Positions 1 through 5,770 of a stretch of DNA of 6,251 nt are shown in pieces. Within the stretch, counting starts at the first letter, position 1. Each line of letters starts with the position of its first letter. The stretch is from an uncultured beta proteobacterium (GTDB taxonomy: Bacteria; Pseudomonadota; Gammaproteobacteria; Burkholderiales; Burkholderiaceae_C), in contig CAIWRE010000406.1 in the NCBI GenBank assembly GCA_903914985.1, forward strand, positions 1-6,251, given 5' to 3'. Made by a program: the position numbers and the translations under genes. The notes below the pieces were generated by a model. That model searched no databases and was not told where the DNA came from. It saw only the letters and a list, made by a program, of their open reading frames with translations.

Positions 1-380
1 AAATCCGCCAACCCTGCCTCGCCGATCTCGGGCTGGTCCAGCTCGCGCAGCCCGACCGAAACGGCCTCGGGGCGCAATGCTTGCACCATGGCGATTTGCG
101 CTGGAGCTTGGTAGACCTTGGCTGCCTCGCTGGTGACCTGCAAGACGAGCTCCTGGCCCACCGCTTTCTTGACCGCCTCCAAAGCGGTACGGTAACCCTC
201 CACATCCAGGCTGTGGCGCCCTTGGGCATCGCGGATGTGCAGATGCAGCATGGAGGCACCGGCATCCAGACAGGCTTTGGCCGTCGTAGCAATATGCTCG
301 GGCGTCAACGGCACCTGCGCGTGGTCGGTGTGCTGCTTGTAGGCACCATTGGGCGCCGAGGTGATGATGAGGGGTTCCAT
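1..380 (-). CDS. Beta-keto acid cleavage enzyme (BKACE/DUF849 family), N-terminal 126 codons, cut by the window's left edge
   Basis: I translated this from the ATG at 380. The protein opens with MEPLIITSAPNGAYK and carries LHLHIRD at residues 45-51. In the BKACE family (PF05853; 3-keto-5-aminohexanoate cleavage enzyme Kce is the type member) this HxH motif on an early TIM-barrel strand supplies two ligands of the catalytic zinc, here His46 and His48. The family condenses a beta-keto acid with acetyl-CoA to give acetoacetate and a CoA ester, in the cytosol. Later hallmarks such as QVTSEAA (about 75-81) and SVGLRELD also fit; the third zinc ligand and most substrate residues lie outside the window, so the substrate is open. 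Family members are usually about 270-310 residues, so over half is missing. AAGGG at 387-391, six bases before the ATG, is a good ribosome binding site. It lies 30 bases after the glycosyltransferase stop, so it is probably co-transcribed. The family call is firm; lysine fermentation should not be assumed. Confidence 0.9.
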   Translation of the reverse strand, partial: MEPLIITSAPNGAYKQHTDHAQVPLTPEHIATTAKACLDAGASMLHLHIRDAQGRHSLDVEGYRTALEAVKKAVGQELVLQVTSEAAKVYQAPAQIAMVQALRPEAVSVGLRELDQPEIGEAGLAD

Positions 381-386
381 GGTGAT

Positions 387-391
387 CCCTT
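387..391 (-). promoter_or_regulatory. Ribosome binding site of the BKACE gene
   Basis: On the minus strand this reads AAGGG, six bases before the ATG at 380. It supports that start and shows the gene has its own initiation signal in the 30-base gap after the glycosyltransferase stop. Confidence 0.6.
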
Positions 392-410
392 GGGTTGATG
401 GTTTCAGGAT

Positions 411-2090
411 TTAGGGTTGGGGTGTGACCTTGAGCAAGCGCATGGGCTCCAGTCGCTCCGTGCCTTTGGCCAGCTTGAGTTGGCGCGGCAAGGTACCCGT
501 TTTGTGATCGACCCAATCGCCCTGGGCTAACACTTCGGTACGCACTGGCATGCCCTCTAACGCTGTGAGCTGCGACTCTTTGATCACCAGCAGGTACGGC
601 GCACCCTTGCGCGGCAATTGTTCTACGGTTTGCACACCTTCACTGGGCGCGCTGCGGTAAATACCCAGCTCCCAGGCCACGATCGAGTCCAACTGGTACA
701 CATAGACCGGTGTGCTGCGGTCTTGGGCAAGAAGCTGGTTCACGTTGTAGGCCACGGCATAGCGCAGATAGGCGCTGAGCGTCATGCCTTCCAAGAAAAG
801 GTAGAGCATGCAAACCGTCATCACCGGGTAAATCACCGCGGTAAAGCGGCGAAGGTGCTGGCGCTGCACCGCTGCGTAAAGGACTAAGGCGGCAGCCATC
901 AACACCATCAGACCCAGCAGCCAAGGGTTGCCGACGTACACCGCCATCGAAAACGTCAATGTCAGAACGAAAAGAATGATCCCGATCTGGGCAATGAAAA
1001 ATGGCGTGCTAGCCCGCTGCAGCCACTGGGCTACATAAGACGCGCAAAGAATGATGGCAAACGGAAACAGGATGACGGTGTAGTAGTCCAGCTGAAACGC
1101 GGTGGCACTGAACAGCGCAAAGGTCACAAAAAACGAGGCGCACAAAAAAACGAACTTGGCACGTTCGTCCACCGTTTGTTGGGGGAGCGCGCGCACACCG
1201 CTCGCGATGGCCGCAACAAACGCGGCAACCCACGGCAAGAAGGCCCAAATGAAAACGTGTACAAAGTACAGCGGCGTGCCCTCCTGGTTTTTGATCGGTC
1301 CGGAGTTGAAGAAGCGCCCGAACTGGCTGTCCCACAAAAAGAAGCGGATACCCGAGACGCCGGTTTTGCCAAACACCACCTTCTCGGGGTGGGTGTCAAA
1401 CTGCAGGTACAAGGCCAATACCTCGGGAAAAGTAAACAGCAGCGACAAGGCCAGCGCCAACAACCATTTGCCGCTCACAAAATTGCGCCACTGGCGCCGG
1501 TAAATCCATACACAAGACAAACCACTGGCAATGGTGATCAGGGTAAAAATGCCCTTGGTCATCACAGAGATGGCGCTAAACATTGCACCCAGCAGCAGGT
1601 ATTTGGCCTTCGCCTGCGCGTCAAAGCGCAGCCAGTAGTAGCAGGCGGCGGTGATGCTGCCGGTCAAAAACGCCTCGGCCTTGATGGCGCTGGAGGTGTA
1701 CATCAGGTGGTAGGTGGACACCACCATCAACAGGGCGATCAGCGCCACATCCCGTCCGTACAAGAGCCGCGCAATCCGGTAGGTGTAGTAGCTCGCCAGC
1801 AGGTGGAACAAGAACCCGGGCAGGATGTAATTGAAGGTACTGACGCCGCCGATTTTGAAGAACAGCGCAGTGACCCAGAACGGAAAGTGCGGCTTGTCCA
1901 GCCAGCCCATGTGGTCCAGTACCAGATCGCCCCAGTTGCCGGTCAGAGCGATGTGCTGCGACAGCGCTGCGTACAGTACCGAGTCGCCCTCATTGATGAT
2001 GGGGGTGAACAGCGAGGCCGCGTTGACCAGCAGGCTGATAACAATCGTCCACCGGATGTGGCGGGCGAGTTGGGGCTCCAGAAGCGTCAT
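411..2090 (-). CDS. ArnT/PMT-like polytopic membrane glycosyltransferase (GT-C fold), 559 aa
   Basis: This is a large inner-membrane protein with about 11-13 hydrophobic segments over residues 15-440 and a soluble tail of about 115 residues (roughly 445-559). It fits the GT-C superfamily that includes ArnT (GT83) and bacterial PMT-like proteins, which move a sugar from a polyprenyl-phosphate carrier to an acceptor such as lipid A, protein or glycan outside the cytoplasmic membrane. The acidic first external loop is present as NEGDSVLYA (33-41, Glu34 and Asp36), matching the DE-xx-YA region where the catalytic or metal-binding acid lies. The aromatic GWLDKPHFPFW (62-72) matches the EKPP-xxYW loop of ArnT, and FQLDYYTVILFPF (332-344) matches the KLPxYxLP segment. 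The length is typical of ArnT-type enzymes. AGGGG at 2098-2102 is a plausible ribosome binding site, 25 bases after the oxidoreductase stop. No lipid A or aminoarabinose genes are beside it, so donor and acceptor are unknown and I do not call it arnT. Confidence 0.82.
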   Translation of the reverse strand: MTLLEPQLARHIRWTIVISLLVNAASLFTPIINEGDSVLYAALSQHIALTGNWGDLVLDHMGWLDKPHFPFWVTALFFKIGGVSTFNYILPGFLFHLLASYYTYRIARLLYGRDVALIALLMVVSTYHLMYTSSAIKAEAFLTGSITAACYYWLRFDAQAKAKYLLLGAMFSAISVMTKGIFTLITIASGLSCVWIYRRQWRNFVSGKWLLALALSLLFTFPEVLALYLQFDTHPEKVVFGKTGVSGIRFFLWDSQFGRFFNSGPIKNQEGTPLYFVHVFIWAFLPWVAAFVAAIASGVRALPQQTVDERAKFVFLCASFFVTFALFSATAFQLDYYTVILFPFAIILCASYVAQWLQRASTPFFIAQIGIILFVLTLTFSMAVYVGNPWLLGLMVLMAAALVLYAAVQRQHLRRFTAVIYPVMTVCMLYLFLEGMTLSAYLRYAVAYNVNQLLAQDRSTPVYVYQLDSIVAWELGIYRSAPSEGVQTVEQLPRKGAPYLLVIKESQLTALEGMPVRTEVLAQGDWVDHKTGTLPRQLKLAKGTERLEPMRLLKVTPQP

Positions 2091-2115
2091 GCCGGCGCCC
2101 CTGCCAAGGCTGGCT

Positions 2116-3111
2116 TCACAGCGTCAGGATGGTGCAGCCGGTGGTCTTGCGCGCTTCCAAGTCGCGGTGGGCCTGCTGCACTTCTTCCATCGGGTAGCGC
2201 TGTTCGATGTGTATGTGCACTTTGCCGCTGGTCACGGCTGCGAACAAATCGTCGGCGATTTCTTGCGTGCTTTCGCGGGTGGCGATGTGGGTGAAGAGGG
2301 TTTGGCGGGTGAGGTAAATCGAACCCTTGGGCCCCAGAATGCCTGGCGCCACGGGAGCCACGGGACCGGACGCGTTGCCAAAGCTGGCCATCAGGCCAAA
2401 GGGAGAGAGGCAGTCCAAGGACTTGTCAAAGGTGTCTTTGCCCACCGAGTCGTAGACCACTTTCACACCCTTGCCGCCGGTGATTTCTTTGACGCGGGCC
2501 ACAAAGTCTTCGGTGGCGTAGTTGATGGCAAAGGCTGCGCCGTTTTTCAGGGCCAGTGCGCACTTGGCGTCCGATCCTGCTGTGCCGATGAGTTGCAAGC
2601 CCAGGGCCTTGGCCCATTGGCACGCGATCAGGCCCACGCCACCGGCAGCGGCGTGAAACAGCACATAGTCACCGGCCTGGAGGCCTCCCTGGGGCAAGGT
2701 GCGCTTGAGCAGGTACTGCGCGGTCATGCCTTTGAGCATCATGGCAGCGCCGGTTTCGAAACTGATGGCGTCGGGCAGCTTGCAGACGCATTTGGCGGGC
2801 AGCACGCGACGCTCGCAATAAGCGCCCGGTGGCTGGCTGGCATAGGCCGCGCGGTCGCCGACCTGCAAATGGGTGACGCCTGCGCCCACGGCTTCAATCA
2901 CACCGGCGGCCTCCATGCCCAGTTGCACTGGCAGGTTCATGGGGTACAGGCCGCTGCGCTGGTACACGTCGATGTAGTTCAGGCCGACCGCGTGGTGGCG
3001 AATCCGCACCTCGCCCGGGCCAGGCTCGCCCACTGCAATGTGCACCAGGCGCATTTGCCCAGGGCCGCCGTGCTGGTCGATTTGGATGGAACGCGAAAGA
3101 TTGGAAGTCAT
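2116..3111 (-). CDS. Zinc-independent NADPH:quinone oxidoreductase (QorA-like MDR family), 331 aa
   Basis: This is a cytosolic medium-chain dehydrogenase/reductase of the quinone oxidoreductase branch, which transfers hydride from NADPH to quinones or alpha,beta-unsaturated carbonyls. The N-terminal GroES-like domain (about 8-125) has the family pattern HHAVGLNYIDVYQRSG (39-54) and GMEAAGVIEAVG (65-76). The Rossmann domain (about 126-260) carries AAAGGVG at 154-160, the nucleotide-binding motif of this branch, followed by VVYDSVG (218-224). The cysteine cluster of the structural zinc lobe in alcohol dehydrogenases is absent, as expected for this branch. The C-terminus, ending in GCTILTL, is intact, and 331 residues is close to E. 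coli QorA. The ATG at 3111 is preceded by GGAG (minus strand of 3122-3125) at ten bases, a little long but usable. It follows the SDR by 90 bases and precedes the glycosyltransferase by 25. It may be a housekeeping detoxification enzyme or act on an intermediate of a pathway shared with the SDR and BKACE; the sequence does not decide. Confidence 0.92.
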   Translation of the reverse strand: MTSNLSRSIQIDQHGGPGQMRLVHIAVGEPGPGEVRIRHHAVGLNYIDVYQRSGLYPMNLPVQLGMEAAGVIEAVGAGVTHLQVGDRAAYASQPPGAYCERRVLPAKCVCKLPDAISFETGAAMMLKGMTAQYLLKRTLPQGGLQAGDYVLFHAAAGGVGLIACQWAKALGLQLIGTAGSDAKCALALKNGAAFAINYATEDFVARVKEITGGKGVKVVYDSVGKDTFDKSLDCLSPFGLMASFGNASGPVAPVAPGILGPKGSIYLTRQTLFTHIATRESTQEIADDLFAAVTSGKVHIHIEQRYPMEEVQQAHRDLEARKTTGCTILTL

Positions 3112-3201
3112 GACAAAAAAGCTCCGAGGTCAAGGTTATGAACGATGGGGTTATTGAATTTCGCAAATGGATTGATTATGCGGGGCGCATGCCCCAGCCG
3201 C
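3112..3201 (-). promoter_or_regulatory. Intergenic region between SDR and oxidoreductase: possible internal promoter and small GC hairpin
   Basis: This is the only sizeable gap in the five-gene block. Its middle (about 3130-3180) is clearly more AT-rich than the flanking genes, as in promoter regions. On the minus strand CATAAT (3175-3180) is one base from the -10 consensus, but I find no good -35 before it; TTGCGA further down, with TTCATA 18 bases later, is a second weak pair. At 3182-3195 GGGGC and GCCCC flank a four-base loop just past the SDR stop. No run of T follows on the minus strand, so it is not a convincing intrinsic terminator. I infer a possible secondary promoter for the oxidoreductase, glycosyltransferase and BKACE genes, at low confidence. 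Confidence 0.25.
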
Positions 3202-3996
3202 CTAGAACGTGCCGGTAAATGCGCCACCATCCACCAGCAGATTTTGCCCGGTGATGTAGCCTGCCTTGGGGCTACACAAAAACGCACACAAGGCGCCGAA
3301 CTCTTGCGGCGTGCCAAAGCGCTGCGCCGGAATACCCTTGCGCCGCTGCGCGGCCACCGCGTCCACGCTCAGGCCGGATTTGCCTGCGGCGGCCGCAAAG
3401 TTACTGTTCAGACGGTCCGTATCGAAAGCGCCCGGCAGGATATTGTTGATGGTGACGCCCTGCGCCGCAATGCCGCTGCGCGCCAGCCCGGCCACAAAGC
3501 CGGTCAGGCCACTGCGCGCACCGTTGGACAAGCCTAATGTGTCAATCGGCGCTTTGACTGCACTCGAGGTGATGTTGATGATGCGGCCGAAGCCCCGCGC
3601 CGCCATGCCGTCCACCGTGGCTTTGATCAATTCAATCGGCGTGAGCATGTTCGCGTCTACCGCGCGCATCCACTCCTCACGCCCCCAGTCCCGGAAATTG
3701 CCCACCGGCGGGCCGCCCGCATTGGTCACCACAATGTCAAAGTCGGCACGCAATGCCCAAACGGCAGAGCGACCCGCCTCGGTGGTGATGTCCTGGGCAC
3801 AGGTCTGCACTTGTGCGGTATTGACCGCGGTCAGCGAGGCGCGAATGGCTGCAGCACCCTCCTCCAACACGTCCGCGCGGCGTGCCACCATGAGTACGTT
3901 GACACCCTCTTGGGCCAGCGCCTGCGCGCAACCCCAGCCCAAGCCCCGGCTGGCGCCGCACACCAAAGCCCATTTACCTTGCAGTTCCAAATCCAT
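3202..3996 (-). CDS. Atypical SDR oxidoreductase lacking the catalytic Tyr/Lys, 264 aa
   Basis: This is a classical-length short-chain dehydrogenase/reductase with a Rossmann fold. The dinucleotide-binding glycine motif is GASRGLG (14-20), and VARR (37-40) after the second strand suggests NADP(H) rather than NAD(H). NAGGPP follows at 92-97, the NITSS strand with the usual catalytic Ser at 141-145, LPGAFDTDR at 187-195, and the C-terminal TGQNLLVDGG at 249-258. The oddity is the active site: aligned on the following GL, the expected YxxxK is SxxxR, with Ser157 and Arg161 in LSNGARSGL (156-164). A known divergent subgroup, annotated as 3-oxoacyl-ACP reductase-like SDRs, shares the LSNxxRxGL pattern, so this is probably a stable family trait and not damage. 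Standard SDR chemistry should not be assumed, and the substrate is unknown. The gene starts three bases after the transporter stop, with AAGGGG inside the transporter's last codons, so the two are very likely translationally coupled. Confidence 0.92.
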   Translation of the reverse strand: MDLELQGKWALVCGASRGLGWGCAQALAQEGVNVLMVARRADVLEEGAAAIRASLTAVNTAQVQTCAQDITTEAGRSAVWALRADFDIVVTNAGGPPVGNFRDWGREEWMRAVDANMLTPIELIKATVDGMAARGFGRIINITSSAVKAPIDTLGLSNGARSGLTGFVAGLARSGIAAQGVTINNILPGAFDTDRLNSNFAAAAGKSGLSVDAVAAQRRKGIPAQRFGTPQEFGALCAFLCSPKAGYITGQNLLVDGGAFTGTF

Positions 3997-3999
3997 GAG

Positions 4000-4914
4000 T
4001 TACCCCTTGTTCACATCCATGGTTGGAGCCTTGCTGCGTGTGCAAACAAAAACGCCCCCCATCACCAACACCGTGCCGCCCAGTACCCAGGGTGTGAGCG
4101 GCTCGTCCAAAAAAATAGCTGCCATGGCCAATGTGGACATCGGCCCGACCATGCCAACCTGGGCCGCCAGTCCGGCACCCAGACGTTCAATGCCCATCAT
4201 GACCAAAACGACCGGCACGACCGTGCACGCGGTCGCATTGACCAGCGAGAGCCACCACACCGGTGCCCCAAGGTCCAGCAGTACCGACACCGGACGCAGC
4301 AGCGCGAATTGCCCGATGCAAAAAACACAGGCTACGCAGCTGGCCAGTCCCACCAATCGCAATGAGCCAAATCGCCGCACCATTTCGCCGCTGTAGGACA
4401 AATACAAGGCGTAACTTACTGCACTGGCAAATACCAAGCCTGCGCCCAACCACACATCGTCACCCGTTAGGCGAACCTCATGCCCAAACACCAGCACCAC
4501 GCCGCCATAGCTGATGGCCAGCCCTGCCCACTGAAAACCACTGATGGGGCGCCGGTAGAGCACCGCTCCCAAAATGAGGACCAGCGTGGGGTTGAGGTAC
4601 AAAACGAGCCGCTCAAACGAGGCGCTGATGTAGGCCAAACCCGCGAAGTCCAGATAGCTGGCCAGGTAATAGCCGGTAAAACCCAGCCAGAGCACACCCA
4701 ACCCACCTTTGCGGGTTAAGGGCACGGCAGCCACACCCTCGCGGCCACGACCTGCCCACCAGGCCATTGCCACAAAAAACGGCAGGGCCAAGAGCATCCG
4801 CAACATGAGCAAAGTCATGGCGTCCACACCATGGCGGTAGGCCAGCTTCACAATGATGGCCTTGCCACTGAAGCAAATGGCTCCCAACAAGGCCATGGCC
4901 AATCCGGCAGCCAT
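4000..4914 (-). CDS. DMT-superfamily transporter with two EamA domains, about 304 aa
   Basis: This is an inner-membrane carrier of the drug/metabolite transporter superfamily (EamA, PF00892, duplicated), which moves small metabolites, often amino acids or their derivatives, in or out. Ten hydrophobic helices are visible in two five-helix repeats. Counted from the ATG at 4914, the first repeat ends with YLNPTLVLILGAVLYRRP then AISYGGVVLV (about 106-142). The second ends with GMVGPMSTLAMAAIFLDEPL then GGTVLVMGGVFV (about 254-289). The paired pattern of a conserved Pro in helix 4 and an acidic or basic residue plus Pro before helix 5 is typical. Substrate and direction cannot be predicted.

The start is uncertain. 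The frame stays open to a TTG at 4962 with a stop nine codons before it, giving 320 aa. The 16 extra codons are poor in G or C at the third position, unlike the rest of the gene, and neither start has a Shine-Dalgarno site, so I prefer the ATG. It is first in the five-gene block and divergent from the small exported-protein gene. Confidence 0.9.
   Translation of the reverse strand: MAAGLAMALLGAICFSGKAIIVKLAYRHGVDAMTLLMLRMLLALPFFVAMAWWAGRGREGVAAVPLTRKGGLGVLWLGFTGYYLASYLDFAGLAYISASFERLVLYLNPTLVLILGAVLYRRPISGFQWAGLAISYGGVVLVFGHEVRLTGDDVWLGAGLVFASAVSYALYLSYSGEMVRRFGSLRLVGLASCVACVFCIGQFALLRPVSVLLDLGAPVWWLSLVNATACTVVPVVLVMMGIERLGAGLAAQVGMVGPMSTLAMAAIFLDEPLTPWVLGGTVLVMGGVFVCTRSKAPTMDVNKG
4003..4008 (-). 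promoter_or_regulatory. Ribosome binding site of the SDR gene, embedded in the end of the transporter gene
   Basis: On the minus strand AAGGGG forms the last two sense codons (Lys, Gly) of the transporter. The transporter stop TAA follows at once, and the SDR ATG (3996) starts six bases after the AAGGGG. This fixes the SDR start and points to translational coupling of the two genes. Confidence 0.75.
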
Positions 4915-5066
4915 AGAAGGCAGCGGTAGGCGGGGAGCAGGTTTTGGAGATACAGCTTGCAAAGCGCGTGGGGGAATATGCGGGCTTTACCGCGGGGCAC
5001 AAACGTGGACAGCATTGTCGCCGCACGCGGGACTTGTTGCCCGCGCCGTGCAACAATATCCGCACT
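4915..5066. promoter_or_regulatory. Divergent upstream region between the transporter and the small exported-protein gene
   Basis: Both genes read away from this stretch, so it should hold promoters for each. I cannot find a strong sigma-70 promoter on either strand. On the minus strand TTTGTG with CATATT 17 bases later (ending near 4970) is a weak candidate that would suit the transporter ATG at 4914 better than the TTG at 4962. The clearest element is the inverted repeat at 5034-5056, listed separately. Confidence 0.35.
5034..5056. repeat. 7-bp perfect inverted repeat TTGTTGC-N9-GCAACAA, candidate operator or leader hairpin
   Basis: TTGTTGC at 5034-5040 is matched exactly by GCAACAA at 5050-5056, with a nine-base GC-rich spacer. 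It ends ten bases before the ATG at 5067, in the space shared with the divergent transporter gene. As DNA it could bind a dimeric regulator. As RNA it would form a hairpin over the place where a ribosome binding site is expected, which may relate to the lack of a Shine-Dalgarno site there. It does not match the centred T-N11-A of LysR boxes. A chance dyad of this size is possible. Confidence 0.4.
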
Positions 5067-5366
5067 ATGCAAGCACACCGATTCACCCTGTCCGCGATCC
5101 AATTGGCGGTTTGCGTGCTGGCCATGGCCGCTGCAGCGACGGCGATAGCAGCCCCCCCCACACCCCCAAAGTCGGTTCGAATCATCGACACGGTCTGCGA
5201 TTCGGCCGATAGTGGAGTCTCCCCTCAAGGGCAGTTTGTGTGTCACTACGTATGCCGCGACCCCGACCACACCAAGGTCGCGGTGGTGTACAGCACCTCA
5301 GGCTCGGGCCAGTGCCGCACGCCCATCAACCGGAAAATCAAGCAGTACTTCAGCCCGACGCCCTGA
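5067..5366 (+). CDS. Small exported hypothetical protein with four cysteines, 99 aa
   Basis: I do not recognise a named family. The N-terminus is a clear Sec signal peptide: MQAHR, a hydrophobic core (about 8-24), and an A-x-A site at Ala26-Ile27-Ala28, giving a mature protein of about 71 residues that begins APPTPP. The mature part has four cysteines (44, 59, 63, 83), including CHYVC (59-63), enough for two disulfides in the periplasm or outside. The ending is basic (RTPINRKIKQYF). The ATG at 5067 was chosen because it starts exactly at the signal peptide; the frame extends to an ATG at 4944, but that would bury the signal inside the protein. No Shine-Dalgarno site is visible. A run of eight C at 5152-5159 falls just after the cleavage site. 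It ends 11 bases from the oppositely oriented membrane-protein gene. It is probably real, given the signal peptide and the even cysteine number, but has no assignable function. Confidence 0.68.
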   Translation: MQAHRFTLSAIQLAVCVLAMAAAATAIAAPPTPPKSVRIIDTVCDSADSGVSPQGQFVCHYVCRDPDHTKVAVVYSTSGSGQCRTPINRKIKQYFSPTP

Positions 5367-5377
5367 ATGTAGGAAAT

Positions 5378-5770
5378 TTAGACGGTGAAACCTGCCGTTT
5401 GGATACCCAAAGTCCGCTGCGCCAATTCGTAGTTGGCATCTAAAGAGTCGAGATGCCAACCTGCGGTGAGCATGCGCTGCATGTACTGGCGGTTGAAGAT
5501 GAACGGAAATATCAGCTGCGAAATGCCTGCAGAAAAAACCGTAATCACCAAATGCAGCACGGCGACGGCGAGTTCACCGCGGATCAAGGGCACAAACCAA
5601 CCGAACAACAAATAGGTCCAGCTGTAGCCGATGTAGCCCGTTTTGACCAAGCCCGACTCACGGTGAAGGATGCGCACCGGTTTCTGCAAGCCCAGCAACA
5701 GCACGCCCAACACGATGGGACTGACCAGGATGGCAAACATCATCCAATGAAAAAATGAAAAACTGCCCAT
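5378..5770 (-). CDS. Small conserved-type membrane protein with TatA-like N-terminus, 130 aa
   Basis: The start is the ATG at 5770, set by a strong ribosome binding site (GGGAGG at 5776-5781, five bases before the ATG). The open frame runs upstream to 6199, but that part is antisense to the exported-protein gene and is Ala-rich shadow. The protein begins MGSFSFFHW, close to the MGSFSIWHW that opens many proteobacterial TatA proteins and some other small membrane proteins. A hydrophobic helix follows (about 10-28), then a basic loop (QKPVRILHRESG). Next comes the motif YSWTYLLFGWFVPLIRGEL (49-67), typical of small uncharacterised membrane domains of the DUF2628 kind, then a third helix (about 68-92), and a polar tail (93-130) starting NRQYMQRMLTAGW. 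There is no TatA amphipathic helix, so it is not TatA. I expect an inner-membrane protein with about three helices and no known role. It converges on the 99-aa gene with an 11-base gap and no clear terminator between. Confidence 0.75.
   Translation of the reverse strand: MGSFSFFHWMMFAILVSPIVLGVLLLGLQKPVRILHRESGLVKTGYIGYSWTYLLFGWFVPLIRGELAVAVLHLVITVFSAGISQLIFPFIFNRQYMQRMLTAGWHLDSLDANYELAQRTLGIQTAGFTV

Noticed and set aside
81..398. Plus-strand ORF of 105 codons
   Set aside because: It is antisense to the BKACE gene, whose HxH zinc motif and ribosome binding site make the minus strand the coding one.
1176..2294. Plus-strand ORF of 372 codons
   Set aside because: Its Gly-, Gln-, His- and Arg-rich product resembles no fold and lies opposite the glycosyltransferase and the end of the oxidoreductase, both with clear family motifs.
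1831..3141. Plus-strand ORF of 436 codons
   Set aside because: It is antisense to the oxidoreductase across its full length; the open frame follows from the GC-rich codon pattern of the real gene.
3182..3195. GGGGC/GCCCC hairpin as an intrinsic terminator for the transporter-SDR pair
   Set aside because: The stem is only five pairs and no T run follows on the minus strand.
3266..4396. Plus-strand ORF of 376 codons
   Set aside because: It lies opposite the SDR and transporter, is Pro/Ser/Thr/Arg-rich, and shows no domain or ribosome binding site.
4848..5270. Minus-strand ORF of 140 codons across the divergent region
   Set aside because: It overlaps the transporter start and runs antisense to the signal-peptide gene; the product has no recognisable features.
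5367..5377. Bidirectional terminator between the convergent genes
   Set aside because: The 11-base gap contains no inverted repeat or paired A/T tracts that could form one.
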